This document shows positions 47,118 through 59,326 of a DNA stretch of 64,000 bases, piece by piece; position 1 is the first letter of the stretch; every line of letters starts with the position of its first letter. A program made the translations under genes and the position numbers. The notes beneath the pieces were generated by a model. The model had not been told where the DNA came from and made no database searches. It saw only the letters and a program-made list of their open reading frames with translations. The stretch is from Bidens hawaiensis (Eukaryota; Streptophyta; Magnoliopsida; Asterales; Asteraceae), in NCBI GenBank assembly GCA_021521415.1, contig JAIQDT010000027.1:3805001-3869000 (forward strand). Direction: 5' to 3'.

Positions 47118-50100
47118 ATCTGAATCACATAAACAAACATATTCAAAGTGAAATTAGTTATAAAGTTCAGTACTTTTAGATAATTTCAAGGTATAAAAAT
47201 GAAGAAGAAAGAAAAGAGAGAAAAATCATCAAGAACCTGTTCTTCGACAAATTTATAAACTAAACACATAAACAGAGTATTAGTAATCAGCTACATAATC
47301 AAACCCCATTATTGTCTAATCGTGGTCAAAAAACACATTAATGTTGCTTACCGAGTCGGAATTAGAGGGCTAATTCAAGTTAGGGTTAGGAATAATAGAA
47401 TGTGATAAGTCGGTTTGGGTTTCTTTACGAGTAAGCAGTTGCAGTGAAAGGAGAGAGAGGGAAAAATAATGTTGAAAATTTGCCTAACTCCCTCTTATAT
47501 ACTTTTTGAAAGTGGGTTTTAAATACTTTTTGTCATTTTGTGAATTATTAGCTGTCAAACAGTAACATTATCCACTTGATATTAATAACAATATTTATCT
47601 TTTAAGTTAATAAAACCTTACTCGGAATTATTCTTTTCAAAGTCTACTCGGTATAGATCCACTTACAAAGCTTACCTGGTCAAACTTTGCTTGGAAAATT
47701 TTCATTTTTGAATATACAAAGTTTGCCCGGATCCTTCTATTTATAAACCTTGCTCGATCAAGCTAATTAATTTAAAGTTAAGACATAATGAAGAAAGCTT
47801 ACCCGAAATACTAGATTTCTTGAGAAATTAATCACAAGGCAAATGATCAAGTATAAACATCAAATAAACATCCTTACTAGGAATCAATCAAGACACCCAT
47901 GTAGATTTCTCAATTTCAAATTAAAACTTATTTAGCATAAACCCTAATAAGAATCATAATCAATTTTATCATACTAAATAACATATTCAATCAAGCATAC
48001 TAGAAAACATAGTGTGCCCGAGCAACCATTCAAGAGAATAGTGTGCCCGAACACCTTTCTAATGCAAAGTATACCCGAATAACCTTCATATAGTACAAAC
48101 TGTGCCCGGAAAAGGATTTCTAGCAGACAGTGTACTCGGAAAGTTAATTTTTGAAATTACCAAGTATATTGAGGGAACAAAAGTGTACCCGAAATATAAA
48201 GTGTGCACGGAAAACAAAGTTTTCCCGAAAACACTTGTAATTTCAATGAAATCATAAACACACATATCACAGAGCATGCTCGGAAGGAAATTAAAACACA
48301 TAAACATTTAAGTGTGCTATAGTCTAAAATTTCAAAGAACTTGCCCGAAAATCCTATGTTAGCACTAAGCTTGCTAGGATAAACATATTCAATCATCAGG
48401 TATGCCCTTACCCGAGGGATTTCAACATGCCAAACCATACCCGAAAAATGACAAACTTAAATAGTAATATCTAAGCATGCTCGGAAAGATTAACAAACCT
48501 TTCCTAACAACATATTCACACAAATCACAAAGCTTACTTGATGTACTTGACTAAGTTCATAAAGTTTGCTTGGAATCACAATCAGCATATAACATGCATA
48601 GCTTGCCCGAAACAAGAATTTCTTGTTAAAAGCTAGCTATAACAACACACAATCATCTCAAGACTTCAAGCTTTCTCAGGAAATGAGTACAACAATGTAC
48701 TCTACCCGGAAAGTGTAAACACTTCAAAGCATGCCCGAAAATCATAAAGGTAGTCAAAAATGACTAAGCTTACCCGGAAAGGTCATAAATCATCAAACCT
48801 TACCCGAAATATCATATTCAAACATATTCAACTGTTTTGTGCCCGAAAAGGTTATAAAACATTAAACCTTACCCGAACTTACATATTTAGCCAATTAAAG
48901 GCAAAATGCAACACTTTTTGACTTAAATCACTTTGTCAAAATATATTTTTCATTTCAGATCATAGTTTAAGAGCAAATGGTGCATTTAGAGATCAAATTT
49001 CAATTATATTTCTCTTCAAAACAGTTTCTTCCATTTTCTGAAAATATCTCAAGAATGGGATCATATTGACTAAGTAGATTTCTCAATACTTCATCTCGGC
49101 CTTATTTTGACAACATAGATAGGTTAACAGCAGGAATAAACTTAGCATGAATTTCATTTCTTTGGTGATATGATTAAGGTTCAATTTAAGCATAATGCAT
49201 TAATGGTCAACACGGTGCTATGATGCCTCATATCTCTTCTCAAAGCTTATTTGGTTTTACCCAGATCACCGCAATTTGACTCCAACCTCCTATATTTGGT
49301 CAAAAACTTGTTTTTTTGTATGACAGAACTTATTATATTTTTGTATTTTTTAGATTCAAACATATATAGAGGTTGAACGTTGGACTTACTGTTAATAACA
49401 TGCCTTTCATTCAAGATGAGACAGATTTTGTCAACATCTTTGTAGTTCTTGTTTGATAAAATATTTAAAACACTTATCAACTTTTGGTTGATTTATTCAT
49501 TCTTCCACTTGTTTTTGATATTTTCTCAAATTTTCTTAAAACATGTTCTTTGTCATATTTAAAGATGTTTCATTTTTGGTTGACCAAATAACAACAGGCT
49601 CGTGTATGACTGAGTAATCACTTTTCTGCCTATCATTTGGAGAGATTTATCTTGAGACATGCAAAGACAACTATGTATCTCCACATAAAGATTAGCATAT
49701 TCATTATGTTTATATCACCTTAGATTTTACATCATCATGGGAAAGCAACCATACATGTTAATGACTAAACTAAGGTCCTTTTAGCCTATTAATTTCATAT
49801 GATCAGCTAAGTAGTCAATGTACTATCATTTCCCATTAAACACAGTTTAATATTCAATCACCCTAATATCTCTTCATTGTCAGGTTAATGGCTATCCTGT
49901 TTGACCAAAAGTGGTCAACAGGACCAAACATACATGTGAATATATGTCCTTTCAAAGTTAGAGCTATTGACATAATTTTAAGAGAAGGAATAAGAAACAA
50001 GTTATTATTGCCCCCAAATGCATTCAGTTTTCAGGTCAATGGCTATCCTTTGAATCTGTAGAGATTTAAGGACCAAACATACACGGGTGCATGTCCTTCC

Positions 50101-50752
50101 AACTGGGAAAATGACATAGTTTTCAGCAAAAACAACTACTTGAGACTTTTCTTAAAAAAAATCCTTCTTTTAAGCTTCTTTTAAAGCTTGAACTGAATAA
50201 TCTTATCATATCTCCGCACCATTAACAACATGCTCATGTTTTGATCAAAATAAAGTATTTATGCAAAATTCATTAGAAATTTCATTAAATCACTTAATTT
50301 TGATATAAAACACATTTTGACATAAACAGTTGAAGTACATAATTAAATCTGAATGATACTCAATATTATAAGGACAAGCAAACATTTAACAACATTCATG
50401 TGTAAGCCTATCCTAACAACATCAGATGATCAGATAAAACACATAGTCAAGCATTAAAGCAGTGATGTCAAATAAGCTTGCTCTCACAAGTAAATCATAA
50501 CACAGACACTTATTCTAACATCACAAATGCACATCAACTGATAATCATGCAAACCTATCAATCAAATCAAAATGTCAAATTTTTCATACATACACAGTTA
50601 AAGCACATAACAGTTAACATATTTAGTAGCATATTCAAATATCATACTTAAGTAACATAATCAAGCATATTCACTAAACATTTAATAAGTGTAATCTCTA
50701 ACAAAATAATCAGTTATAACAGATAGACACACAACCAGGCACACATCCTTAA
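47118..50752 (-). other. Long non-coding region between pol and post-pol block of M2
   Basis: 3.6 kb without a believable ORF. Its left third (47620-48880) is crowded with CG-centred words (GCCCGAA, ACCCGGA, ACTCGGA). The rest is AT-rich. Two imperfect copies of a segment containing AATGGCTATCCT...GGACCAAACATACA lie at 49880-49950 and 50031-50100. It could hold promoter or splice signals for the post-pol block; none can be named. Confidence 0.65.
47620..48880. repeat. Dispersed array of GCCCGAA / ACTCGGA words in M2
   Basis: Roughly 30-40 degenerate copies spaced 15-60 bp apart (TGTGCCCGA, TGTACTCGGAA, CTTACCCGGAA, CTTGCCCGAAA). They are closely related to the words in the M1/M2 LTRs and at 6888-7740. 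Confidence 0.8.
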
Positions 50753-53195
50753 TTAGATTTCATCAGAGTTGATCATTCCCAGGGCTTTCAGAAGAAAGTT
50801 GAACCTGGTTCTTTCAAGTGGTTTGATGAAAAGGTCAGCCAAATTGTCACTTGTATCAACTCTTTGCATTTCAATCAAACCTTTTTCACTGCAGTCTCTG
50901 ATGAAATGATGTCTGATTTCAATGTGCTTAGTTTTGGAATGTTGAACTGGATTCTTAACAGTAAAATATGCAGCTGTATTGTCAATAAGAATAGGGGTGT
51001 TCAAAAAATTCAAACCATAGTCCAGCATCTGATTTTGAATCCATAGAACCTGTGCACAGCAGGCAGATGCAGCAACATATTCAGCTTCTGCAGTAGAGAT
51101 TGAGACTGTAGTCTGCTTTTTGCATTGCCATGACACTAGCCTTCCACCCAAAAATTGACATCCTCCTGAGGTTGACTTTCTGCTCATGTTACAGCCATCA
51201 TAATCACTGTCTGTATATGCAATCAGATCAAAAGATTGGTTCTTTGGATACCAAATCCCTTGGTCTGGTCTTCCCTTCAAATATCTGAATATTCTTTTAA
51301 CAGCATTCATGTGGGAGACTTTTGGACTTTATTGGAATCTTGCACACACACATACAGCAAACATGATATCTGGTCTTTTTGCAGTCAGATACATCAGAGA
51401 TCCAATTTTGGCTCTATATTCATGTTCATCTATAGGCTCCCCCTTTTCATCTGCAATCATCTTTTCTTTGGTGTCCATTGGAGTTGAAGCAGTCTTGTAC
51501 TCTTGACAGTTGAACTTGTTCAAAATGTCCTGCATATATTTGTTTTGATGAATGAAAATCCCCTCAGCCTTCTGTTGAACTTGCAGTCCTAGAAAGAAGT
51601 TCATTTCTACCATAGAACTCATGTTGTATTTGGACTTCATTACCCCTTCAAACTCCATACACATTTGTTCATTTGTAGAACCAAAGATGATGTCATCCAC
51701 ATACACTTGTAACAGAAGCAAGTCACATCCCTGTCTTTTGTAGAAGAATGTCTTGTCAATGGCTCCTCTTTTGAAACCATTTTCAAGAAGATGATTTGAT
51801 AGCTCATCATACCATGCTCTAGGAGCCTGATGCAATCCATAATGGGCTTTGTTTAACTTATACACCCTGTTTGGATACATTGGATCCTCAAAACCTGGAG
51901 GTTGAGCAACATACACCTCTTCATCAATCTTTCCATTTAGAAATGCAGACTTAACATCAAGCTGGAACACTCTAATGTTCTTTGAGGCAGCATATGCAAG
52001 AAAAATCCTGATAGCTTCAAGTCTTGCAACAGGTGCAAAGGCTTCCTCAAAGTCTATTCCTTCTTCTTGAAGACATCCCAGTGCTACAAGTCTAGCTTTA
52101 TTTTTAATCACCAAACCACTTTCATCCCTTTTGTTTCTAAAAACCCATTTGGTTCCAATTACATATATGTCAAATGGCTTATCAACAAGATCCCACACAT
52201 GCAGGTCTCTAAATTGTGCCAAATCCTCTTGCATTGCTTCCACCCAACTATTGTCTTTTAATGCTTGTGCTATGTTCTTTGGTTCTATTTGGGATAGAAA
52301 ACAAGAGTAAAGACAGATGTTTGCAATTTCGGAATGACTTCTTGTAACTCTTTCATGCAAATCACCAATGATGTTTTCAGAATGATGATTCTTTTCCACA
52401 TAAGGAGTTTTTACAATCATATCTGTAGACATGTTTTTGTCAAGATTTGTTTCATTGAGTTCTGGATCTTCAATGATCAAATCAGCTTTTGCATCATGAA
52501 ATTCTGGTGCTTCATCATTATTTTGTCCTGAAATAGATGCACCATGTCCTGAAGTAGATGCACCATTGTTTTCTAAGTTTAGTCTTAAAAATAGATCTTG
52601 AAATCTTGCAGTGGATGCAGTTTCATTTTCAATTGCATGGTTGCTTGTGTCATCCTCAGGCTGAATTGTATCATTCTGTACATCTGGATTATCTTGATTG
52701 TGCTCAGCATGATCAAGTTCATCAGTGTTCCATGAGGAATTCTTCACAAAAGAATATTCTTTCTCTTTTCTAGCAACCTTCTTCCATAATTCTTCTAAGT
52801 CCAATGTTTTCTTTTTCTTTTCTTCAATTACACTGGTCTTGTAGAATGAGTCATCAAAGTCTTCAGGATAAATCTTGAAAGACCTTATTAACTTCTCATG
52901 ATCAAACAGCCATGCTGCACCATCAACTGTATTGAATTGATTCTCATTAAAGATGATGTCAGATGATTCTATAAAACTCAAGTGATCTTTCACATAAACT
53001 CTGGCTTTTGAGTGTGTAGAATATCCAACAAAGAAGCAATCCAGGGATTTTGTTTGAAACTTGTTCAAATAGTCCGTTGTATTCAAAAGAAAACATTTGC
53101 ATCCAAAGGGCTTGAAAAACTTGATGTAAGGCTTTCTGTTGTGAAATATTTCATAAGGAGTTTTGTTATGCCTTTTTGTTCACAAGTACCCTGTT
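50753..53195 (-). pseudogene. M2 integrase end, reverse transcriptase and RNase H
   Basis: The reading from 53195 downwards is broken until ATG 53086, then open to 51329 (585 codons). It covers the integrase C-terminus ([19 protein letters not shown]), an acidic linker, and [26 protein letters not shown], catalytic [10 protein letters not shown] near 51690. A frame change at 51310-51329 leads to RNase H (51310-50753), with AYTDSDYDGC, STAEAEYVAAS and HSKTKHIEIRHHFIRD. This is a typical Ty1/copia RVT_2 and RNase H pair. Lesions at about 53190 and 51320 prevent a full polyprotein. Confidence 0.93.
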
Positions 53196-54281
53196 CTAAA
53201 CATAGCAGGCTGTATTTATGGCTTCAGCCCAAAAAGTGACAGGCAGATTAGCATCTGCTAACATGGTTCTTGCAGCTTCAAAAAGTGTTCTGTTTCTTTT
53301 TTCTGCTACACCATTTTGCTCAGGAGTTCTAGGAGCTGAAAATTGTTGTTGTATTCCTTTTGCTTCACAGAATTCTTGCATAACTCCATTCTTGAACTCA
53401 GTGCCATTGTAACTTCTCATCCTCTTGATTGTCTTATTCAACTTGTTCTCAATCATTGTTACACAATCTTTAATCAACTCTGTAGTCTCATCCTTGGTAC
53501 TTAGGAAATAAACCCAAGTGTATCTTGAATAGTCATCAATGATCACCAGACAATATCTTTTCTTCCCAATACTTGGTACACTCACGGGACTAAAGAGATC
53601 CATGTGAAGTAATTCAAGTACTTGATCAATTGAGTTGATGAGCTTTGGCTTATGAGTAGATTTGTGTTGTTTTCCCTTTTGACATAAATCACAATGATCT
53701 TCCAACTTGAATTCTCTTGTAGGTAAGCCTATGACATGCACACCTTTGACAAGTCTATTCATGTTCTTCAAGTTCACATGACACAGTTTCCTATGCCACA
53801 ATTTTGACTCATTTTCAGTGGCTTTGGAAACAAAACATGCACCTCCTCTTGAAATAGCTTCTTTCATATTCAATTCATACAAGTTACCATTTCTTGGTGC
53901 CATCATCATAATTATTTCAGGTGGAATTACAAACTCAGGTTTTAAAATGAAACAGTGTGAATCATCAAAACTGACTTTGTAACCCTTATCACACATTTGT
54001 GATATACTCAGCAGATTGTACTGAAGACCTTCAACATGAAATACATTATCAAATGAGACTTTCCCATTTGTTAAGATTCCTTTTCCAACAATCTTTCCAC
54101 CATTCTCATCACTCCCAAAAGCTACTGGACCTTCATACTTTTCTTCATAATTGACAAGAGATCTCTTGTCACAAGTCATGTGCCTAGAACAACCACTATC
54201 CGTATACCATATGTCATTTAGAGGAGTGGACTGTTCCTGCACATACAAAGAAAGTTTGATTAGTTGAGTGATGAAGTGCAA
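53196..54281 (-). pseudogene. M2 protease and integrase core
   Basis: 361 codons. The protease active site is in IWYTDSGCSRHMTC near 54200. The gag_pre-integrase zinc site follows (LWHRKLCHVNL, then CDLCQKGKQH). The integrase core has HMDLFSPVSVPS and IIDDYSRYTWVYF. The second catalytic aspartate of the usual SDNGTEF is a tyrosine here: SYNGTEF, codon TAC at 53411-53409. The glutamate motif EQNGVAEKRNRT is kept. The frame ends early at 53196. Even without frameshifts this integrase should be inactive. Confidence 0.93.
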
Positions 54282-54398
54282 GCCTTATCAACTTGCAGCT
54301 CATCAGATTCAGTTTCAGACACAGCATGAGAAGTGAGTGTTGTTGGTTTAGGATCTTCATGAGTCAATTCTAAGTTGTTTGAATTATCATTTTCATAA

Positions 54399-57300
54399 TC
54401 ACTCTCTTGGAGTTTTAATAAGTGAGGTTGGACACTGGTATTCAGCTGAGTCAGTGGCATACTCCTTTATCACATAGTCCTTCTTCTCAGAGTAGTCTCT
54501 CACATCAGCAACTTGCTCAACCTTACTCTCAGTCTTAGGTTTCCAAAGGAAACCATGTGGTTCATATCCATGCTTTAGTAGAAACTTCTCATCACCAGTG
54601 AGTTCTGTTGGTTTCTTTCTAGAATGTGCATCTTTTCTTCTTTTTATCTCACTGTTTGATGATCTTTGAGAGCCATCAGATTTGACTGATTGGCTGTCTT
54701 GTCTGATTTCCACAGGCTGATAATTCTTCTTCACCAATTTCTCATTTTTCTTAGAAGACACATTTCTTCTTACTGATTTAGTCATTTGTTTCTTTGTTTT
54801 AACATCAGTTTTCTTGTCACTCCTTGTCTCCTTTACAAATTTCTTTTCTTCTCTGTTCAAAGTTTCATTTCTACACACCTTTCCTTTTCCCAGATATATG
54901 TCATACTTCTTTTTGTATAGAACAAAGTCTTGGCCATACTTTGTTCCATCTGGTACATGGAAAGGTTGGAATTTCAATCTTTCATTACATGAGCCTGTGT
55001 GATGACCATATTCATCACATTTCTTGCACCAAGCCTTTCCTTTGAATATTTCATGTTCTTTTGGCTTCTTGAACCTTTCACTTGGTCTTGGTGGATCAAC
55101 TCCAATTGTCCTTTTAGACCTTAAACTGTCAAAGTCAATTGAGAAGGGAACAAACTCAGCTATTCTTATGTCACTTCTTTCCACTTTCCCTTTCACAAAA
55201 AGAATTTCTCTTGTACTCAAGGAATCTTCCTTAATGTTTTCCTTTTGTCTCAATTTCCTCTTTTCATATTCTTCCATTGTTTCTACTTCACCAATGTCAA
55301 AGTCTTCAATGCTTGAGAAAATAGGGTAAACTGGAATAAAGTTTTTAACATTCACATCTTCTTTTATCTTTTTCTTGCTGTTTTGCTTTATCTTATCCAA
55401 TACATCCTTGCTAGGAGGCCTTACAGCATTGTAATTCACCTTCCTTCTTTCACATAAGTCAAAAGACACATGTTCTCTTTTCATTCTTTCATTCTGTTTC
55501 TTCATTTTTGGTGTGACTGGTGGGTACTTTGGAAGTTTATCAATTGATTCTGGTTTCTTGTAACTTCTTCCTCTTTCAGCAGCTTTGAGTTCCTCTTCAG
55601 TAATTTGATCACTCAAATCACTCAAGTCATCTTGATTCAAATCAATTGATTCAAGGTCATCTTCAGAGACTTGAACACCAATTGACTTTTCTTTTTTCGG
55701 TTCTTTCTTCACAACAAACTCTCCTTCTTCACTGACTTCAACATTCTTGTACAAATCTACAAGTTCTTCTTTGTCTTGAAAGACATCTTTGAATTGTTGT
55801 AGATATGCATTTCTTTTCTCTTTATCAACTTTTGGCATAAAGTTGTTGTTGAATGGTGGAGGTACTGCTTTGTATTTGTCTTCTTCCTTAACTTGGTTCA
55901 GAATTCTACAGATGTTTCCAGTGGAGACCAAGTTCTTCAAGAATTCATTGTCAACTTGCAGTTTAATGTTTAACAACTTCTCTTCTATAATCATTATCTT
56001 CAACCCATCAATTTCAGTGGTGAATCTTTGCTGAGCTCTGTAACTGTTTACACAGTCTTCCTCTAAACTTTTCATTCTTTCTTCACTCACTAGTTCACTT
56101 GCCTCATATGTATTGATGATACTTTGTTTCTTAAAACCCTCACTTTCCAGCTTGCCTACTTTTGTTTTCAATTCATTGATAAGTTCATTTAAATCAACAG
56201 TAGGAGCAGAGTGTACCTGAGATGATGATCCAGTTTCTTTCTCAATTATAGCCATGAATGCTACATTTTCCCTCTTGATATCATCTGCAATGTCTTCTTC
56301 ATGATTACTCCAATCAAAATTTCCTTCATGTTGTGTAGTCACTGCCACATTTCCTTGATTTCTTGGTTGATTTTGGTTGTTTGGAACATTTTGAGCAGCT
56401 TGAAGGTTTTGATTGTTGTTCATTTGAAAACCTTGATTCTGATGCATACTTTGATTCAGATTATTCATTTGAGGCTGAAAGTTGTTGAAGTTGGGATTAT
56501 AGTTGTTGTTTGGATTGAAGTTGTTATTGAAGTTTTGGTTGTTGTTTCTTTGCTGATTTTGCTGGTATTGTTGTTGACCTCTTGGCTGTTGATTCGGGAA
56601 TTGATTCATCTGATAGTTCATTGGCAAGTTGCATTCTCTTGCAAAATGTCCTGGCTGTTGGCAATTATAGCAGAATGTCTTTGGCTTGTCAAATCCAATT
56701 CTTTCATTTGGACCAGAAACTAGAGATCTACCAGTTCTATTATACAACCTCTTACTTCTCAAAGCTAACATTGCAGCTTGCCACTTCAAATACATGTCCT
56801 CCAAATCATCAACATCTATTTGCTCTAGATCATCTTGCACTACACTTGTGTGAATCAAATTCTTTGCAACAAATGCATTATATGACTCAGTAAACATAGA
56901 CAGCAAAGCATGTGTATCATTGCTTTGACCATGTCCTGTGCCAGTATGAGGAACATTTCCACTTGGCATAGAGGCAGAATCAGTGTCATCAATCAGTTGC
57001 ACATTGAATCTTTGCTGGTTTCCTTGATTACTTGTGCTACCACCAATGAAAGCCTTTGTATTGTCAGCATTATGCTCAACAGGTTCTTCAATGATAGGAA
57101 TCTATTGCTAATTCTTGGTAGTCAGATTACCCATAGGTGCAATCAATGCATTTGAAACATTGAAGCAGGGTCTTTCCTCCCTTATCATTTCATTTTCTAT
57201 CATTTCTATCTCTACAGCTTGAAGAAAACACACCACATTATCTACCTTTAGCTCATTGAAGTTGTGCTTTGTGAGGATGAACTTGCAGGCAGTATACCAT

Positions 57301-57824
57301 TCCTTTGGCATAGAGTTTAGCAGCTTGGTGTTGAGATCAAAATCAGTCATGACATAATATGTGGTTCTGAGCTCATTCACAATTCCCAGAAACCTTTCCA
57401 GAATTGATTTCAATCTTTCTCCTTCATTATACTTGAATCTTTCTAGTTGCTGCTTCAATCTCTGCTTCTTGATGTTCTTGAGTTCAACATTTCCTTCAAA
57501 CATCTCAAGAATTGCATCATACATTGCCTTGGCATTGGGATGATGTGCAACTTTGGTAAGTGTTTCCCAAGACAGGCCTAGCTTCAACATAGCTAAAGCC
57601 TTGTCATCAACCTTTCTCATCCTTTCTTTCACAACAGCAGTTGCTTGTGGATTTGCACCTTCTTTAACAGTAGCTTGTGGACCATTGTTGATGGAATTTC
57701 ACATATCAACATCATTGTAGCAAACGACTACTTCAAAGAGTACTTTCCATTTGGTAAAGTTTTCCAGTCCATACAACCTTGGTATCTTGTCAGTAGACAC
57801 ATCTTGTTCCTCATATCCAGACAT
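54399..57824 (-). pseudogene. M2 gag, large, with several stops
   Basis: ATG at 57824-57822 (MSGYEEQDVS), with in-frame TGA after about 40 codons at the same place as in M1. The capsid-like part is open at 57632-57108. Two TAG codons at 57106-57120 stand where M1 reads glutamine. The frame then stays open from 57002 to 54399 (867 codons): zinc knuckle CYNCQQPGHFAREC near 56650, an N/Q-rich run, coiled-coil stretches, long E/K/D-rich parts and a second zinc knuckle CKKCDEYGHHTGSC near 55010. The large size (over 1100 codons) is a Maximus/SIRE trait. At 54260-54430 at least two frame changes separate gag from protease. Confidence 0.92.
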
Positions 57825-58114
57825 TTTGAGAAATCAAAAATCAGTTTCTTTGTAAACACAGAGTTTCAAAATAATCATATATGAAAACAGAATGCTCAGA
57901 TCTGATGTGTCTGATGTGATTAGAACAAGATTTAGATATAAATATTAGAACTTTAATTGAAATAAGGAAGAGAAAACACCCGTAGATTGTAGATCTGGAA
58001 GAAAAATGAAAAACAGGGCTGCTGATGTCACAAATAAATCGAACAGTGGTCTGCTTACGTCATTCTTCTTCAAATCTTCAATCAGCAACAATCTTACCAA
58101 AATAGTAGTAACAA
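57825..58114 (-). other. Leader of M2
   Basis: About 290 bp between primer-binding site and gag. It aligns with 3902-4192 of M1, and no other signal is seen. Confidence 0.75.
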
Positions 58115-58126
58115 GCTCTGATACCA
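58115..58126 (-). other. Primer-binding site of M2
   Basis: Minus-strand TGGTATCAGAGC, the initiator tRNA-Met complement, two bases from the LTR. Confidence 0.92.
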
Positions 58127-58128
58127 CT

Positions 58129-59321
58129 TGCCAGGCCCCTCGATTTCAGCTGGATCTTACTTAATCATGTCATAACTCACACAGATTAATGTGCCGACAA
58201 GATAGTTAATGACGGGTTGCTATATTTAGAAAGATATCAGTCTGTTAAAGGCGGAATCAATAACAAACATACGGTTGCAATGAATAATCAAAGGTAGAAA
58301 GCACACACATGATTCACTCAAAAGATTTCCATCTATATAATTTTCATCATACAAAGTGGATAATCGATTTAGGGTTTTAGGAATCCTAGGACAGCCGTCA
58401 CACGATATATTCTATCTCAATAAATGTGTCTGTCTATCCTTATTGTGCCCCCTTGGCGGCGTGCCCTAAACATTCTATTTATAGGCCTGCCAACCTAGGA
58501 CAACTGTCATTCCTTCTATAAACCCTAAATACAATCATACATATTCAAAATAAACTAATTGTAAAACAAGTCTTCCGGGTAGGCTTTTCATAAATCTTCA
58601 TTTTCCGAGTACGCTGTGTACTCTGCCATCCTTCAGGACTTGGTAACATAGAAGTGTACTCGAAATCAGATTCCGGGTAAACTTTACTTGAAGAGTATTT
58701 TACAACGGGTAGACTTCAGTCTTCTTGGCTTTGTCAAACTTTGCCCGACAAATCCTTACGAGCAAACTTGTTCTTCAATGATCCATTTCAGCTCTTTGCT
58801 ATAAAATAACTTATTAGCAAAGTGTACTCGGGAGTACTGTTCCTTGCTTGAGCTGAACCTTGCCCGATATTACTTAGAGATATTCCTTTAGATCATCAAG
58901 CATACTTGGACCATACTTATTAATGAATACCTTGCCCGGTCTTCCAATCACTTGGCTTCTTGGACTTGGTTAACCAAACCTTACTCGGAAGAGTAATATA
59001 CTTGGCTCTAAAGAACAGACTTGCTTGTTAAGTGAACCTTGCCCGGATTTACATAAACTAGTGTACCTTGCCCGGCAATGCACTAATTTGCAAACCCTGC
59101 TCGGATATCCACTAAAGAAGACTTCTTGAAGTAAACCTTTCCTGATAGACAAAATATCATACCCGGCTAAGTAAAACCTTGCTCGGATGTCTAAGGTGTG
59201 CCCGGATCCATACTTAGTGAATTCTGATGAGGTTGAGAAGATTCCAATCTTCCATATACTTCATTCTGGTCAAATCTTTGACTCAAAAATCTCCCCCTTA
59301 GGTCAATTGTTTGGCTCAACA
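58129..59321 (-). repeat. 5' LTR of M2
   Basis: 1193 bp, TGCCAGGCCCCTCG to TTTGGCTCAACA (plus strand). It has lost short segments relative to 41087-42294, for example near 58702. The polypurine-like tract is again present inside its end (59289-59300). Confidence 0.93.
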
Positions 59322-59326
59322 TAGTC

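Larger units (their letters stand above)
41087..59321 (-). mobile_element. Element M2: complete Maximus/SIRE-type Ty1/copia element (18.2 kb)
   Basis: Target duplication TAGTC (41082-41086, 59322-59326). LTRs at 58129-59321 (5') and 41087-42294 (3'). On the minus strand the order is LTR, initiator tRNA-Met primer site, gag (57824-54399), protease and integrase (54281-53196), integrase end, RT and RNase H (53195-50753), 3.6 kb non-coding, a post-pol ORF block (47117-42462), polypurine tract, LTR. Integrase before RT is the Ty1/copia order. Great length, a large gag and a post-pol ORF identify the Sirevirus/Maximus branch. Confidence 0.95.

Noticed and set aside
52067..52773. Plus-strand ORFs inside the M2 pol and gag (also 54814-56723)
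   Set aside because: They are shadows of the long minus-strand frames, with atypical composition.
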